A stretch of 64,000 bases of DNA from positions 310,001 through 374,000 of the forward strand of contig NZ_BCFL01000019.1 of the NCBI RefSeq assembly GCF_002217755.1, in the 5' to 3' direction. Shown here piece after piece: positions 26,819-34,064 of the stretch (position 1 is its first letter; each line of letters opens with the position of its first letter). A program made the position numbers and the translations under genes. The notes under the pieces are model-generated. The model saw only the letters and a program-made list of their open reading frames with translations. It was not told the origin of the DNA and did no database searches. The DNA comes from Streptomyces hyaluromycini. GTDB lineage: Bacteria > Actinomycetota > Actinomycetes > Streptomycetales > Streptomycetaceae.

Positions 26819-26837
26819 AGCGCCCCTTTGGGGCGCT
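26819..26837 (-). terminator. Hairpin at the 3' end of the expansin gene
   Basis: AGCGCCCC-TTT-GGGGCGCT is a perfect 8-bp stem with a 3-nt loop, 3 bp beyond the stop of the leftward expansin gene, next to a copy of the dispersed repeat. Confidence 0.7.
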
Positions 26838-26840
26838 GCA

Positions 26841-27842
26841 TCAGTGCCGGGCGAACTGGACCCCGGTCCGCTGCACCACGTCCGGGCGTACGGCGAGGGC
26901 CGGCACCGTGAGCTGTTCCCCGTAGATGTCGGTGAGGCGGATCTCGGCGCCGCAGCCGGTGCCCTGCTCGGAGAGGAAGTAGTTGTAGTCGGTGCGGGTC
27001 AGCGCCAGCCAGCCGGCGCTCGTGTGCACTTCCAGGCGGGCCAGCGGGTTGCGGTGGCCGATCGCCTGGATGCCGCACCAGTACTGGGTGGAACCGGTCT
27101 TGTAGCGGATCGACACCGTGTCGGAGGTGGCCGGGCTCAGCAGGCTCCAGGTGATCGTGATCCGGCCCGCCGACAGGGGTGCCAGCTTCGCGAACGCCTG
27201 TCGGCTGAGGTCGAGTTGGCCGACCGCGCAGGGCGCCGGGCACTCGTTGGTGATCCGTACGGTGATGGACGCACCGCTCGCCGCGCGGACGGAGACGTAC
27301 GCCCCGCAGGCCTTCGCCGTCTCGTAGTCGGCGGTGTTCATCGCCGCGGTCATCACGTCGGAGGTCGGGCCGTAGGAGCAGGCGCCGTCGCCGTTGCCGA
27401 CGTCGTAGGAGGTGGCGACCCCCTGGTAGGAGGTGCCGGGGCGGATCCGGCCGGCCGCGGGGGCCGTGGTGGACGGGGTGCGGGCGGTGCCGGTCGCCGA
27501 GTGCTCGGCCGAGGCGGCGGCCCGGGTGGCGGTCGGGGTCGCCGACGCGGACGCCGACGGGGTGGTCCGCCCGCTCGCCGACGGCTTCGGTGACGTGGCC
27601 GACGGCTTCGGTGACGTCGGCGTGGCCGTGTCCGCCGACGAGCTCGGCACGGCCTCGGACGCGGACACCGCCCGGTCCTGCCCGGCGGCGCCGGCCGCGG
27701 CGCCGGGGCGGAAGGCCACGACCAGGGTCGCGACCAGGGCGACGACGGCCACGGCGGCCACCGCGACCAACGGACCGCGCACCGGGCGCCATTCGAAGTC
27801 CCGGTCCGGCTGCGGGCGGCGGCGATGTGAGGAGGAGGCCAC
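26841..27842 (-). CDS. Membrane-anchored or secreted expansin-like protein
   Basis: 333 residues. A basic N-terminus and one hydrophobic helix (about 24-45) lead to a long Ser/Thr/Pro/Ala linker (about 55-130). A double-psi beta-barrel domain follows: YQGVATSYDVGNGDGACSYG, MTAAMNTADYETAKACGA and ITNECPAPCAVGQLDLSRQAF. The C-terminal part (GRITITWSLL to the end) fits the CBM63-like domain. This is the bacterial expansin layout (YoaJ/EXLX1), with acidic residues in VRITNEC where plant and bacterial expansins have Asp. Expansins loosen cellulose or bind peptidoglycan without hydrolysis. The linker suggests reach beyond the envelope. Start ATG 27842. Confidence 0.85.
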   Translation of the reverse strand: MASSSHRRRPQPDRDFEWRPVRGPLVAVAAVAVVALVATLVVAFRPGAAAGAAGQDRAVSASEAVPSSSADTATPTSPKPSATSPKPSASGRTTPSASASATPTATRAAASAEHSATGTARTPSTTAPAAGRIRPGTSYQGVATSYDVGNGDGACSYGPTSDVMTAAMNTADYETAKACGAYVSVRAASGASITVRITNECPAPCAVGQLDLSRQAFAKLAPLSAGRITITWSLLSPATSDTVSIRYKTGSTQYWCGIQAIGHRNPLARLEVHTSAGWLALTRTDYNYFLSEQGTGCGAEIRLTDIYGEQLTVPALAVRPDVVQRTGVQFARH

Positions 27843-27972
27843 GGAGGGATCCTTACGCGATTCGGCGGTGCACGTCCTTCGAACATCGAAGCTTCCGGTA
27901 CGACAGTTGCCGCCGGGGCCCGGGAGGTTGCCGCCGTCCCGCGGATTTCCGCAGCCGCTCGCGAAGCCCGGG

Positions 27973-29142
27973 TCACCCCCGCCCCAGCACCACCGTCCCC
28001 GACGAGCAGAACCAGCCGCCCGTCCCCGACGCCACCCCCAGCTCCGGCAGCCCCCCGTCGGCCCGCCGCACCTGCCGCTCCCCGGCCTCCCCGCGCAGCT
28101 GCCGTACCGCCTCCACCAGGAGGAACAGCCCCCGCATGCCCGGGTGCTGGGCCGACAGGCCGCCGCCGTCCGTGTTCACCGGGAGCTCCCCGCCCGCGAC
28201 CCGCAGCCGCCCCTTCTCCACGAACGCACCGCCCTCGCCCTTCGCGCAGAAGCCGAGGTCCTCCAGGGTGACGAGGGTCATGTAGGTGAACGCGTCGTAG
28301 ATCTCCGCGAAGTCGATGTCGGCGGGCGTGACTCCCGCCCGCCGGAAGGCCAGCCGCCCGCTCACCGCCGCCGGGGACACCGTGAAGTCCTCCCACTCCG
28401 ACATCGTGGCGTGGGAGAGGCACTCGCCCGTGCCGAGGACCCACACCGGGGCGGTGCGGCAGTCCCGTACGTACTCCTCGGCCGCCAGCAGGACCGCCGC
28501 GCCGCCGTCCGAGCGGATGCAGCAGTGCAGTTTGGTGAAGGGGTCGGCGATCATCGGTCCTGAGAGGACCTCGTCGACGGTGACGGGGGTGCGGAACATC
28601 GCCTCCGGGTTCAGCGCCGCGTTCGCCCGTGCCTGGACCGCGACCTCGGCCAGCTGCTCGATGGTGGTGCCGTGTTCGATCATGTGGCGGCGGGCGGCCA
28701 TCGCGTACTTGGCGATGAGGGTGTGGCCGTAGGGGACCTCGAACTGCAGGGGGCCGCGGGCGCCGAAGGAGAGGTTCCCGGTCCGCCGTCCCGCCCGGAT
28801 GTCGGCGCGGGCCGTCGAGCCGTACACCAGCAGGACCGCGTTGGCGTGGCCGGCGGCTATCGCGTCCGCCGCGTGGGCCGCCATGACCTCCCAGGTCGAG
28901 CCGCCGACGGAGGTGGAGTCGGCCCAGGCGGGGCGCAGGCCCAGGTACTCGGCCACCTCCACCGGCGCCAGGGTGCCCAGGCCCGCCGACGCGAAACCGT
29001 CCACCACCTCCCGGCCGAGGCCCGCGTCGGCCAGCGCACGGCGGGCCGCCTGGGCGTGCAGGGCGTAGGGGGTGGCCTCGTCCACCCGGCCGCAGTCGGA
29101 CAGGGCCACGCCGACCACGGCGACCTTGCGGGGTCCAGTCAT
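27973..29142 (-). CDS. Thiolase-fold lipid-transfer protein (Ltp/SCP-x-like)
   Basis: 389 residues of the thiolase superfamily, SCP-x/Ltp branch. Where degradative thiolases carry the nucleophilic Cys, this protein reads SVGGSTWEVMAAHAADAIAAG (about 78-98), with no Cys. The C-terminal DFAEIYDAFTYMTLVTLEDLGFCAKGEGGAF and NTDGGGLSAQHPGMRG are typical of Ltp2-like retro-aldolases, which cleave side chains together with a DUF35 partner. An aldolase rather than a thiolase is therefore a reasonable inference. ATG 29142 lies 5 bp from a regulon operator and is divergent from the FadE at 29242. Confidence 0.85.
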   Translation of the reverse strand: MTGPRKVAVVGVALSDCGRVDEATPYALHAQAARRALADAGLGREVVDGFASAGLGTLAPVEVAEYLGLRPAWADSTSVGGSTWEVMAAHAADAIAAGHANAVLLVYGSTARADIRAGRRTGNLSFGARGPLQFEVPYGHTLIAKYAMAARRHMIEHGTTIEQLAEVAVQARANAALNPEAMFRTPVTVDEVLSGPMIADPFTKLHCCIRSDGGAAVLLAAEEYVRDCRTAPVWVLGTGECLSHATMSEWEDFTVSPAAVSGRLAFRRAGVTPADIDFAEIYDAFTYMTLVTLEDLGFCAKGEGGAFVEKGRLRVAGGELPVNTDGGGLSAQHPGMRGLFLLVEAVRQLRGEAGERQVRRADGGLPELGVASGTGGWFCSSGTVVLGRG

Positions 29143-29147
29143 GAATC

Positions 29148-29221
29148 TGACGGTACATCAGATCCGCTGGACTCCGCCCCTGTGCATCTGCAGCCGACGC
29201 CCCTAGCATGACGGGCCGTCA
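29148..29221. promoter_or_regulatory. Two regulon operators between Ltp and FadE
   Basis: TGACGGTACATCA at 29148-29160 sits next to the Ltp start and TGACGGGCCGTCA at 29209-29221 sits 20 bp before the FadE start. Each divergent gene thus has its own site. Confidence 0.78.
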
Positions 29222-29241
29222 GATCGTCAGGAGGTCCGGTC

Positions 29242-30429
29242 ATGGACGCCCGCTTCACCGACGAGCAGGACGAGATCCGGCGCGCCCTGCGTGAACTGCT
29301 CCACAAACGCTGCGGTACGGAGGACGTGCGGGCCGCCGTCGACAGGGCGGAGGGGTACGACCCCGGCCTGTGGACCGCCCTCGGCGAACAACTCGGCCTG
29401 CCCGGCCTCGCCCTGCCCGAGGCGTACGGCGGCGCCGGCTGCACCCGCACCGAAGTCGCCCTGGCCGCCGAGGAGCTGGGGCGGGCCCTGGCCCCCACCC
29501 CGTTCCTCGCCACCGCCGTCCTCGCCGCCCCGCTGCTGCTCGCCCTCGGCACCGACGCCCAGCGCGCCGAGCTGCTCCCGAGGATCGCCGACGGCGGCCT
29601 CACCGCCGCCCTCGCCGTCCCCGGCACCCGGCTCGGCACCGCCCTCGCGCTCACCGGCCCGGGCGCCGCCGACTGGGCGGGCGGCGGCCGGGCCGGAGGT
29701 GTCCAGGCGCGGCGCGCGGCGGGCCGGTGGCGGCTGTACGGGGAGGCCGACCAGGTGCTGGACGGGCACCGCGCCGGTCTGCTGCTCGTGCCCGCGCACA
29801 CCGGGGGGTACGCCCGCTCGCGCGTCCTCCTCTTCCTGGCGGCGGGGGACACCGCCGGGGTCGTACGGACCCGGCGGACCGGCCTCGACGCCACCCGCAG
29901 CCAGGGCCGCATCCAACTGCGCGATGTGCAGGCCGAGTTGCTCGGTTCCGATGAGGACACCGACGTCCGGGCCGCCCTCGCCGGCCTCGGCGACTTCGCG
30001 GCCGCCGTGCTCGCGGCCGAGGCCGTGGGGGCCGCCGACCGGGCGCTGGAGCGCACCGTGGAGTACGTGAAGCAGCGGGAGCAGTTCGGGCGGCCGATCG
30101 GGTCGTTCCAGGCGGTCAAGCACCGGCTGGCCGACGTGTACGTGGCGGTGCGGGCGGCCCGGTCGGCGGCCTACTACGCGGCCTGGGCGACCGTGCACGG
30201 AGAACAAGTGGGCGGGCTGGCGCTCGCGCAGGCGCTGGAGGCGCTGCGGACCGCCGCCGGGGAGGGCATCCAGCTGCACGGCGGGATCGGGTTCACCTGG
30301 GAGCACGAGGCGCATCTGTACTTCAAGCGGGCCGCCGGGGACGAGCTGCTGTTCGGGCCGGGGCACCGGCTGCGCGCGCACGCGGCCGAGGCGGCCGGGC
30401 TGTTCGCGGGACGGGAGGTGGCGGTGTGA
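29242..30429 (+). CDS. Acyl-CoA dehydrogenase (steroid-type FadE)
   Basis: 395 residues. The N-terminal helical domain has GLPGLALPEAYGGAGCTRTEVALAAEELGRAL. The middle beta domain is degenerate compared with classic enzymes, and the C-terminal domain is well kept: VEYVKQREQFGRPIGSFQAVKHRLAD and EGIQLHGGIGFTWEHEAHLYFKRA. This form resembles subunits of the heterotetrameric FadE pairs of cholesterol catabolism, in which one subunit lacks part of the FAD site; the other FadE (3320) could be its partner. GTG start of the following gene overlaps its stop (GTGA), so it is coupled to the F420-type protein. Confidence 0.87.
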   Translation: MDARFTDEQDEIRRALRELLHKRCGTEDVRAAVDRAEGYDPGLWTALGEQLGLPGLALPEAYGGAGCTRTEVALAAEELGRALAPTPFLATAVLAAPLLLALGTDAQRAELLPRIADGGLTAALAVPGTRLGTALALTGPGAADWAGGGRAGGVQARRAAGRWRLYGEADQVLDGHRAGLLLVPAHTGGYARSRVLLFLAAGDTAGVVRTRRTGLDATRSQGRIQLRDVQAELLGSDEDTDVRAALAGLGDFAAAVLAAEAVGAADRALERTVEYVKQREQFGRPIGSFQAVKHRLADVYVAVRAARSAAYYAAWATVHGEQVGGLALAQALEALRTAAGEGIQLHGGIGFTWEHEAHLYFKRAAGDELLFGPGHRLRAHAAEAAGLFAGREVAV

Positions 30430-30890
30430 TCGGCGAACGGCTGGTACAGAAGGTGTCCGCCACCCGGGGGTTCGCCAAGGTGGCCCCGCACGTGGTCCCG
30501 GCCCTGGACCGGGCCGTGCACCGGCTCAGCCGCGGCCGGGTGCTGCTCAGCGCCCAGCTGCTGCCCGGCGTGATCCTCACCTCCACCGGCGCGCGCAGCG
30601 GGCAGCCCCGCCGTACGCCGCTGGCGTGCATGCCCGACGGTGACGGCTGGTTCCTCGTGGGGTCCAACTTCGGGCGCACCGGGCACCCCGCCTGGACGTA
30701 CAACCTCCTCGGCCGCCCCGACGCCGACATCAGCTGGAAGGGCCGGGACATCCCGGTCACCGCCCGGCTGCTGGAGGGGGCCGAACGGGCGGAGGCCTGG
30801 CGGCTGCTGCTGGTGTTCTGGCCGCCGTACGCCGCCTACCAGGAGCGGGTGGACCGCGAGATCCGGATCTTCCGGCTGACCCCGAGGTAG
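30426..30890 (+). CDS. Deazaflavin (F420)-dependent nitroreductase family protein (DDN-like)
   Basis: 154 residues with the split-barrel F420-binding core: VILTSTGARSGQPRRTPLACMPDGDGWFLVGSNFGR (about 50-85) and HPAWTYNLLGRPDADI. This is the DDN/F420H2-dependent quinone reductase family, which transfers hydride from F420 and often acts on enones or quinones. The GTG start overlaps the FadE stop by 4 bp, so it belongs to the Ltp/FadE unit. A role in reducing a catabolic intermediate is inferred. Confidence 0.85.
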   Translation: MIGERLVQKVSATRGFAKVAPHVVPALDRAVHRLSRGRVLLSAQLLPGVILTSTGARSGQPRRTPLACMPDGDGWFLVGSNFGRTGHPAWTYNLLGRPDADISWKGRDIPVTARLLEGAERAEAWRLLLVFWPPYAAYQERVDREIRIFRLTPR

Positions 30891-30901
30891 CCGCGGGCAA
30901 A

Positions 30902-30919
30902 GCGCCCCCTGAGGGGCGC
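30902..30919 (+). terminator. Hairpin after the F420-dependent reductase gene
   Basis: GCGCCCC-CTGA-GGGGCGC lies 12 bp after the stop codon. It begins a stretch (about 30902-31000) related to the dispersed repeat family; no gene was seen between 30891 and 31066. Confidence 0.6.
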
Positions 30920-31066
30920 GGGGCTGTGCCTGTATGCGGCTCCGCCGCGTGGGCGCGACCGGCCCCCACGCACCCGCAGTCGGACCGCTACCGGCCGCTG
31001 CACCTTCGATGCCCGCGAGGTCAAGGGCCTCACCGCCCCGGACCGCCGCTGACGGCCGGGGAGCGG

Positions 31067-31669
31067 CTACAGCAGCCGTTCCCCCAGCAGCAGCGCCCCG
31101 ATGCCGAGCATCGCCGCCCCCGAGGTCCGGGTCACCGCGCGGGCGGCCCGGGGCCGGGCGGCGAGCAGGGTGCGGGAGAGGGCGCCGACGGCCAGGTAGA
31201 CCGCGGCACACGCGGCCATGTGCAGGGCGCCGAGTACGGCGGTCTGGGCGGCCACCGGGGCATGGCCGCCCTTCGTGACCAGGAACTGGGGGAGCACGGA
31301 GAGGTAGAGCAGCAGCGCCTTGGGGTTCAGTCCGCTGATCGCGGCGCCCCGCCAGAAGCCCTGCGGCCCCGCCTCCCCTTCCTGCGGCACCATCGGGCGG
31401 CGCAGGACGCCCCAGCCCAGCCACAGCAGGTATCCGGCGCCGGCCACGGTCAGCGCCGTGAGCAGCTGCGGCGACCGGGCCACCAGCACCGCGAGCCCCG
31501 CGACCGCCAGCGCGGTGTGCAGCGCGTACCCGGCGAGCAGGCCCGCCACCGCACGCGGCACCGAGCGGCCGCGCACCCCGGCGGCGATCACGTACGCCCA
31601 GTCGGCGCCCGGCACGCACACCAGCAGCAGGTCGACGGCGAGGAAGGAGAGCAGGAGTCCGGTGTCCAT
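31067..31669 (-). CDS. LysE-family amino-acid exporter
   Basis: 200 residues with six hydrophobic segments and the family signature near the N-terminus (PGADWAYVIAAGVRGRS, residues 20-36), then GLNPKALLLYLSVLPQF in the middle. Members export basic or neutral amino acids and related metabolites. It is divergent from an Lrp/AsnC regulator 82 bp away, a common arrangement in which the regulator senses the exported amino acid. ATG 31669 start. Confidence 0.88.
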   Translation of the reverse strand: MDTGLLLSFLAVDLLLVCVPGADWAYVIAAGVRGRSVPRAVAGLLAGYALHTALAVAGLAVLVARSPQLLTALTVAGAGYLLWLGWGVLRRPMVPQEGEAGPQGFWRGAAISGLNPKALLLYLSVLPQFLVTKGGHAPVAAQTAVLGALHMAACAAVYLAVGALSRTLLAARPRAARAVTRTSGAAMLGIGALLLGERLL

Positions 31670-31751
31670 GGAGGGGACATTAGGCGCGATTGTCCCGAAA
31701 GTGTTGCCGAAATTTGCTCGCTACCAGAGGTTTCGGGGGAGAATCTGCCCC

Positions 31752-32204
31752 ATGGACGACGTGGACCGGAAAATCCTTGCCGAGCTCCAGCAGGACGGGC
31801 GGCTGACCGTGACCGAGCTGGCCGGGCGGGTGCGGCTGAGCGTCTCGCCGTGCCACCGCCGGCTGCGCGAGCTGGAGCGGTCGGGGGCGATCAGCGGGTA
31901 CCGGGCGGTGGTGGACCCGGCCGCCGTGGGGCTGAGCTTCGAGGCGCTGGTCTTCGTGTCCATGCGGCAGGAGGACCGGGACACGGTCGCCGACTTCGAG
32001 CGGGCGCTCGCGGAGATCCCCCATGTGCTGGACGCGCAGCGGCTCTTCGGCGAACCCGACTACCTGCTGCGGGTCGCCACCGCCGACCTCGCCGCCTTCC
32101 AGCGGCTCTACGACGAACGGCTCGCGACCCTGCCGGGCGTGCAGCGCCTCACCTCGACGCTGGTGATGAAGCACGTGGTCCGGGACCGTCCGCTGCCCGC
32201 GTGA
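31752..32204 (+). CDS. Lrp/AsnC family transcriptional regulator
   Basis: 150 residues: N-terminal winged HTH (DRKILAELQQDGRLTVTELAGRVRLSVSPCHRRLRELE, quoted in pieces DRKILAELQQDG and VRLSVSPCHRRLRELE) and a C-terminal RAM ligand domain (GLSFEALVFVSM to LVMKHVVRD). ATG 31752 is the natural start; the longer open frame to its left overlaps the LysE gene on the other strand. Probable local regulator of the divergent LysE exporter. Confidence 0.9.
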   Translation: MDDVDRKILAELQQDGRLTVTELAGRVRLSVSPCHRRLRELERSGAISGYRAVVDPAAVGLSFEALVFVSMRQEDRDTVADFERALAEIPHVLDAQRLFGEPDYLLRVATADLAAFQRLYDERLATLPGVQRLTSTLVMKHVVRDRPLPA

Positions 32205-32315
32205 CAGAACGCTTGACAGAACGCGTGACGAAGCGCGTGACGGAGCGCACAGCGGAACAGGCGGCGGCCCACCTCGGGGTGAACCACCGCCTGCAGACAG
32301 GACCCAGGACGCGGA

Positions 32316-32963
32316 CTACTTCGTGGGCTTCTTCCCGGTCACGCCCAGGTGCACCAACAGCGCGAGGTTCGGCTTGAGTTCGGCCTGCTTCACACCCCAG
32401 GTCTGGAAACCCTTCTGGTGCGCGGCGACGGCCGCGAGCATGGCGACCAGCGAACCGGCGACGGCCGCCGGGTTCACGTCCTTGTCGACCTTGCCCTTGG
32501 ACTGCAACTCCGCGATGGAGTCGGTCAGGGAGTTGTTCACCGAGTTCAGGATCTTCATACGGATCTTGTAGAACCGTTTGTCCCCCTCGGCCGCCCCGAG
32601 GTCGACCACGCGCAGGATCGCGTCGTTCCTGCGCCAGAACTCCAGGAAACCGTCCACGAGTTCCTGCGCGGTCGCCCAGCCGGCCTTGCCGACCCAGGAG
32701 CGCCCCGCCAGAAGCTCGGTCAACTGGCCGCCCTCGGTGGCCATTTGCTCGGCGATCTCCAGGACGGCGCCCTCGACGTCCGGGAAGTACTGGTAGAAGG
32801 TCGCGGGTGAAGTGCCCGCCTTCCGGGCGACATCGATGACCTTGACGTCCCGGTAAGGGGAGGAGCTGAGCATCTCGCTGAGGCAGTCGAGCAGCTTCTG
32901 CCGGGTCGCCTGCCCACGCCGGCCGGCCACGCGGCCGTCGACGGTACGCACTTGTCCTGTCAT
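32316..32963 (-). CDS. TetR family transcriptional regulator (candidate regulon repressor)
   Basis: 215 residues. The N-terminal TetR HTH (about 17-63) contains ATRQKLLDCLSEML, DVKVIDVARKAGTSPATFYQY and FPDVEGAVLEIA. The ligand domain is helical with no recognised signature. In S. coelicolor a TetR gene also precedes the kbpA-afsK genes (from memory, SCO4421), so this looks like its counterpart. An imperfect TGACG-type palindrome overlaps its start codon (32958-32970), which fits autoregulation, and it is the only TetR gene in the window. It is therefore the best local candidate for binding the TGACG-N3-CGTCA sites; this is inference. Confidence 0.85.
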   Translation of the reverse strand: MTGQVRTVDGRVAGRRGQATRQKLLDCLSEMLSSSPYRDVKVIDVARKAGTSPATFYQYFPDVEGAVLEIAEQMATEGGQLTELLAGRSWVGKAGWATAQELVDGFLEFWRRNDAILRVVDLGAAEGDKRFYKIRMKILNSVNNSLTDSIAELQSKGKVDKDVNPAAVAGSLVAMLAAVAAHQKGFQTWGVKQAELKPNLALLVHLGVTGKKPTK

Positions 32964-32970
32964 GCCGTCA
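32958..32970. promoter_or_regulatory. Degenerate regulon site overlapping the TetR start
   Basis: TGTCATGCCGTCA matches one half-site (CGTCA) well and the other poorly (TGTCA). It covers the ATG of the TetR gene at 32961-32963, a position suited to autorepression. Confidence 0.4.
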
Positions 32971-33131
32971 GCTTACCGAGGGGTGATCGGAGCGCGATTC
33001 GGCCGACTGCAAATGGGGTGCACGGGTGTACGGAGCGGCTGCACGGAAGGGAAACGGAAGAAAAGGCGCCGGTCAATCCGGCCGGGTGCGGCTGCTCTGC
33101 GCGGTGCGGGCCGGGCGGTTACTTTGACGAC

Positions 33132-33854
33132 ATGGCCGAAAACAGGGCATCCGGATACGCGGAGGGCGTCCCGTGCTGGGTGGACGTGCAGCTCCCCGAC
33201 GTCGAGGCGGGCAAGCGGTTCTACGGCGGGCTCTTCGGGTGGACCTTCGAGGACGCCGGAGGAGGGGCCGTGTGGGCGCGGCTCGACGGCGCGGCCGTCG
33301 CCAGGCTGGCACGGAAGCGGGACGGCCGGATGCCCACCGTCTGGACGGTGTACTTCGCGACCCCGGACGCCTACGACCTCGCCCGCCGGGTCCTCGACGC
33401 CGGCGGACAGATCGTCAACGACCCGGTGCCCGTCCGCGACCTCGGCACCGCCGCCCTGGCCGCCGACCCCACGGGCGCCGTCTTCGGCCTCTGGCAGGCC
33501 GCCGTCCACCCCGGCTTCGGCGTCCGGCACGCCCCCGGCACCTTCGCCTGGGCGCAGCTCTACACCAGCGACACCGACGCGGCCAACACCTTCTACGGCC
33601 GCCTCTTCGCCGACGCCCTCTTCGGCGCCGGCGCCGACCCGGACTTCGGCCGCGCTCCCGTGACCGAGGTGTTCGCGGCCGGGATGCCGTCCCAGTTCGT
33701 CGTCCACTTCCGCACCGGGGACGTGACGGCCGCGGTCGGGGCCGTGCAGCAGCTGGGCGGCCGGGTCCAGGCGCCGCCCTTCGAGACGTCGTACGGAAAA
33801 GTGGCCGTCGTGACCGACAATCAAGGGGCGTCCTTCGCGCTGCTGGAACGCTGA
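33132..33854 (+). CDS. kbpA: Tandem VOC/glyoxalase-fold protein, probable AfsK-binding protein KbpA
   Basis: 240 residues made of two vicinal-oxygen-chelate domains: GVPCWVDVQLPDVEAGKRFYGG begins the first (about residue 12) and GTFAWAQLYTSDTDAANTFYGR the second (about 137). No obvious complete metal triad is seen, so an enzymatic role is doubtful. In S. coelicolor, KbpA binds unphosphorylated AfsK and inhibits its autophosphorylation; as I recall it is about 252 residues and encoded next to afsK. Position immediately before afsK, on the same strand, supports the call. ATG 33132 start. Confidence 0.68.
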   Translation: MAENRASGYAEGVPCWVDVQLPDVEAGKRFYGGLFGWTFEDAGGGAVWARLDGAAVARLARKRDGRMPTVWTVYFATPDAYDLARRVLDAGGQIVNDPVPVRDLGTAALAADPTGAVFGLWQAAVHPGFGVRHAPGTFAWAQLYTSDTDAANTFYGRLFADALFGAGADPDFGRAPVTEVFAAGMPSQFVVHFRTGDVTAAVGAVQQLGGRVQAPPFETSYGKVAVVTDNQGASFALLER

Positions 33855-34064
33855 GGCCGGAAACAGACGGGTCTCGGCGCATATTCAGTAGATAAATGTC
33901 TCACTTTGTCATGGGACACCCCGATTAATCACCGGGTTCGCAACCTGTGCCCGGGCCAGGAAGAATCGGGGTGCGTGCCGCCACGGCGGTGCGGTGGTGA
34001 GACGCTGCACGGGGTCGCGTACATATGTGGGTGGACGAGGCCCGTACGGGGAGGTGGCAGGCAA

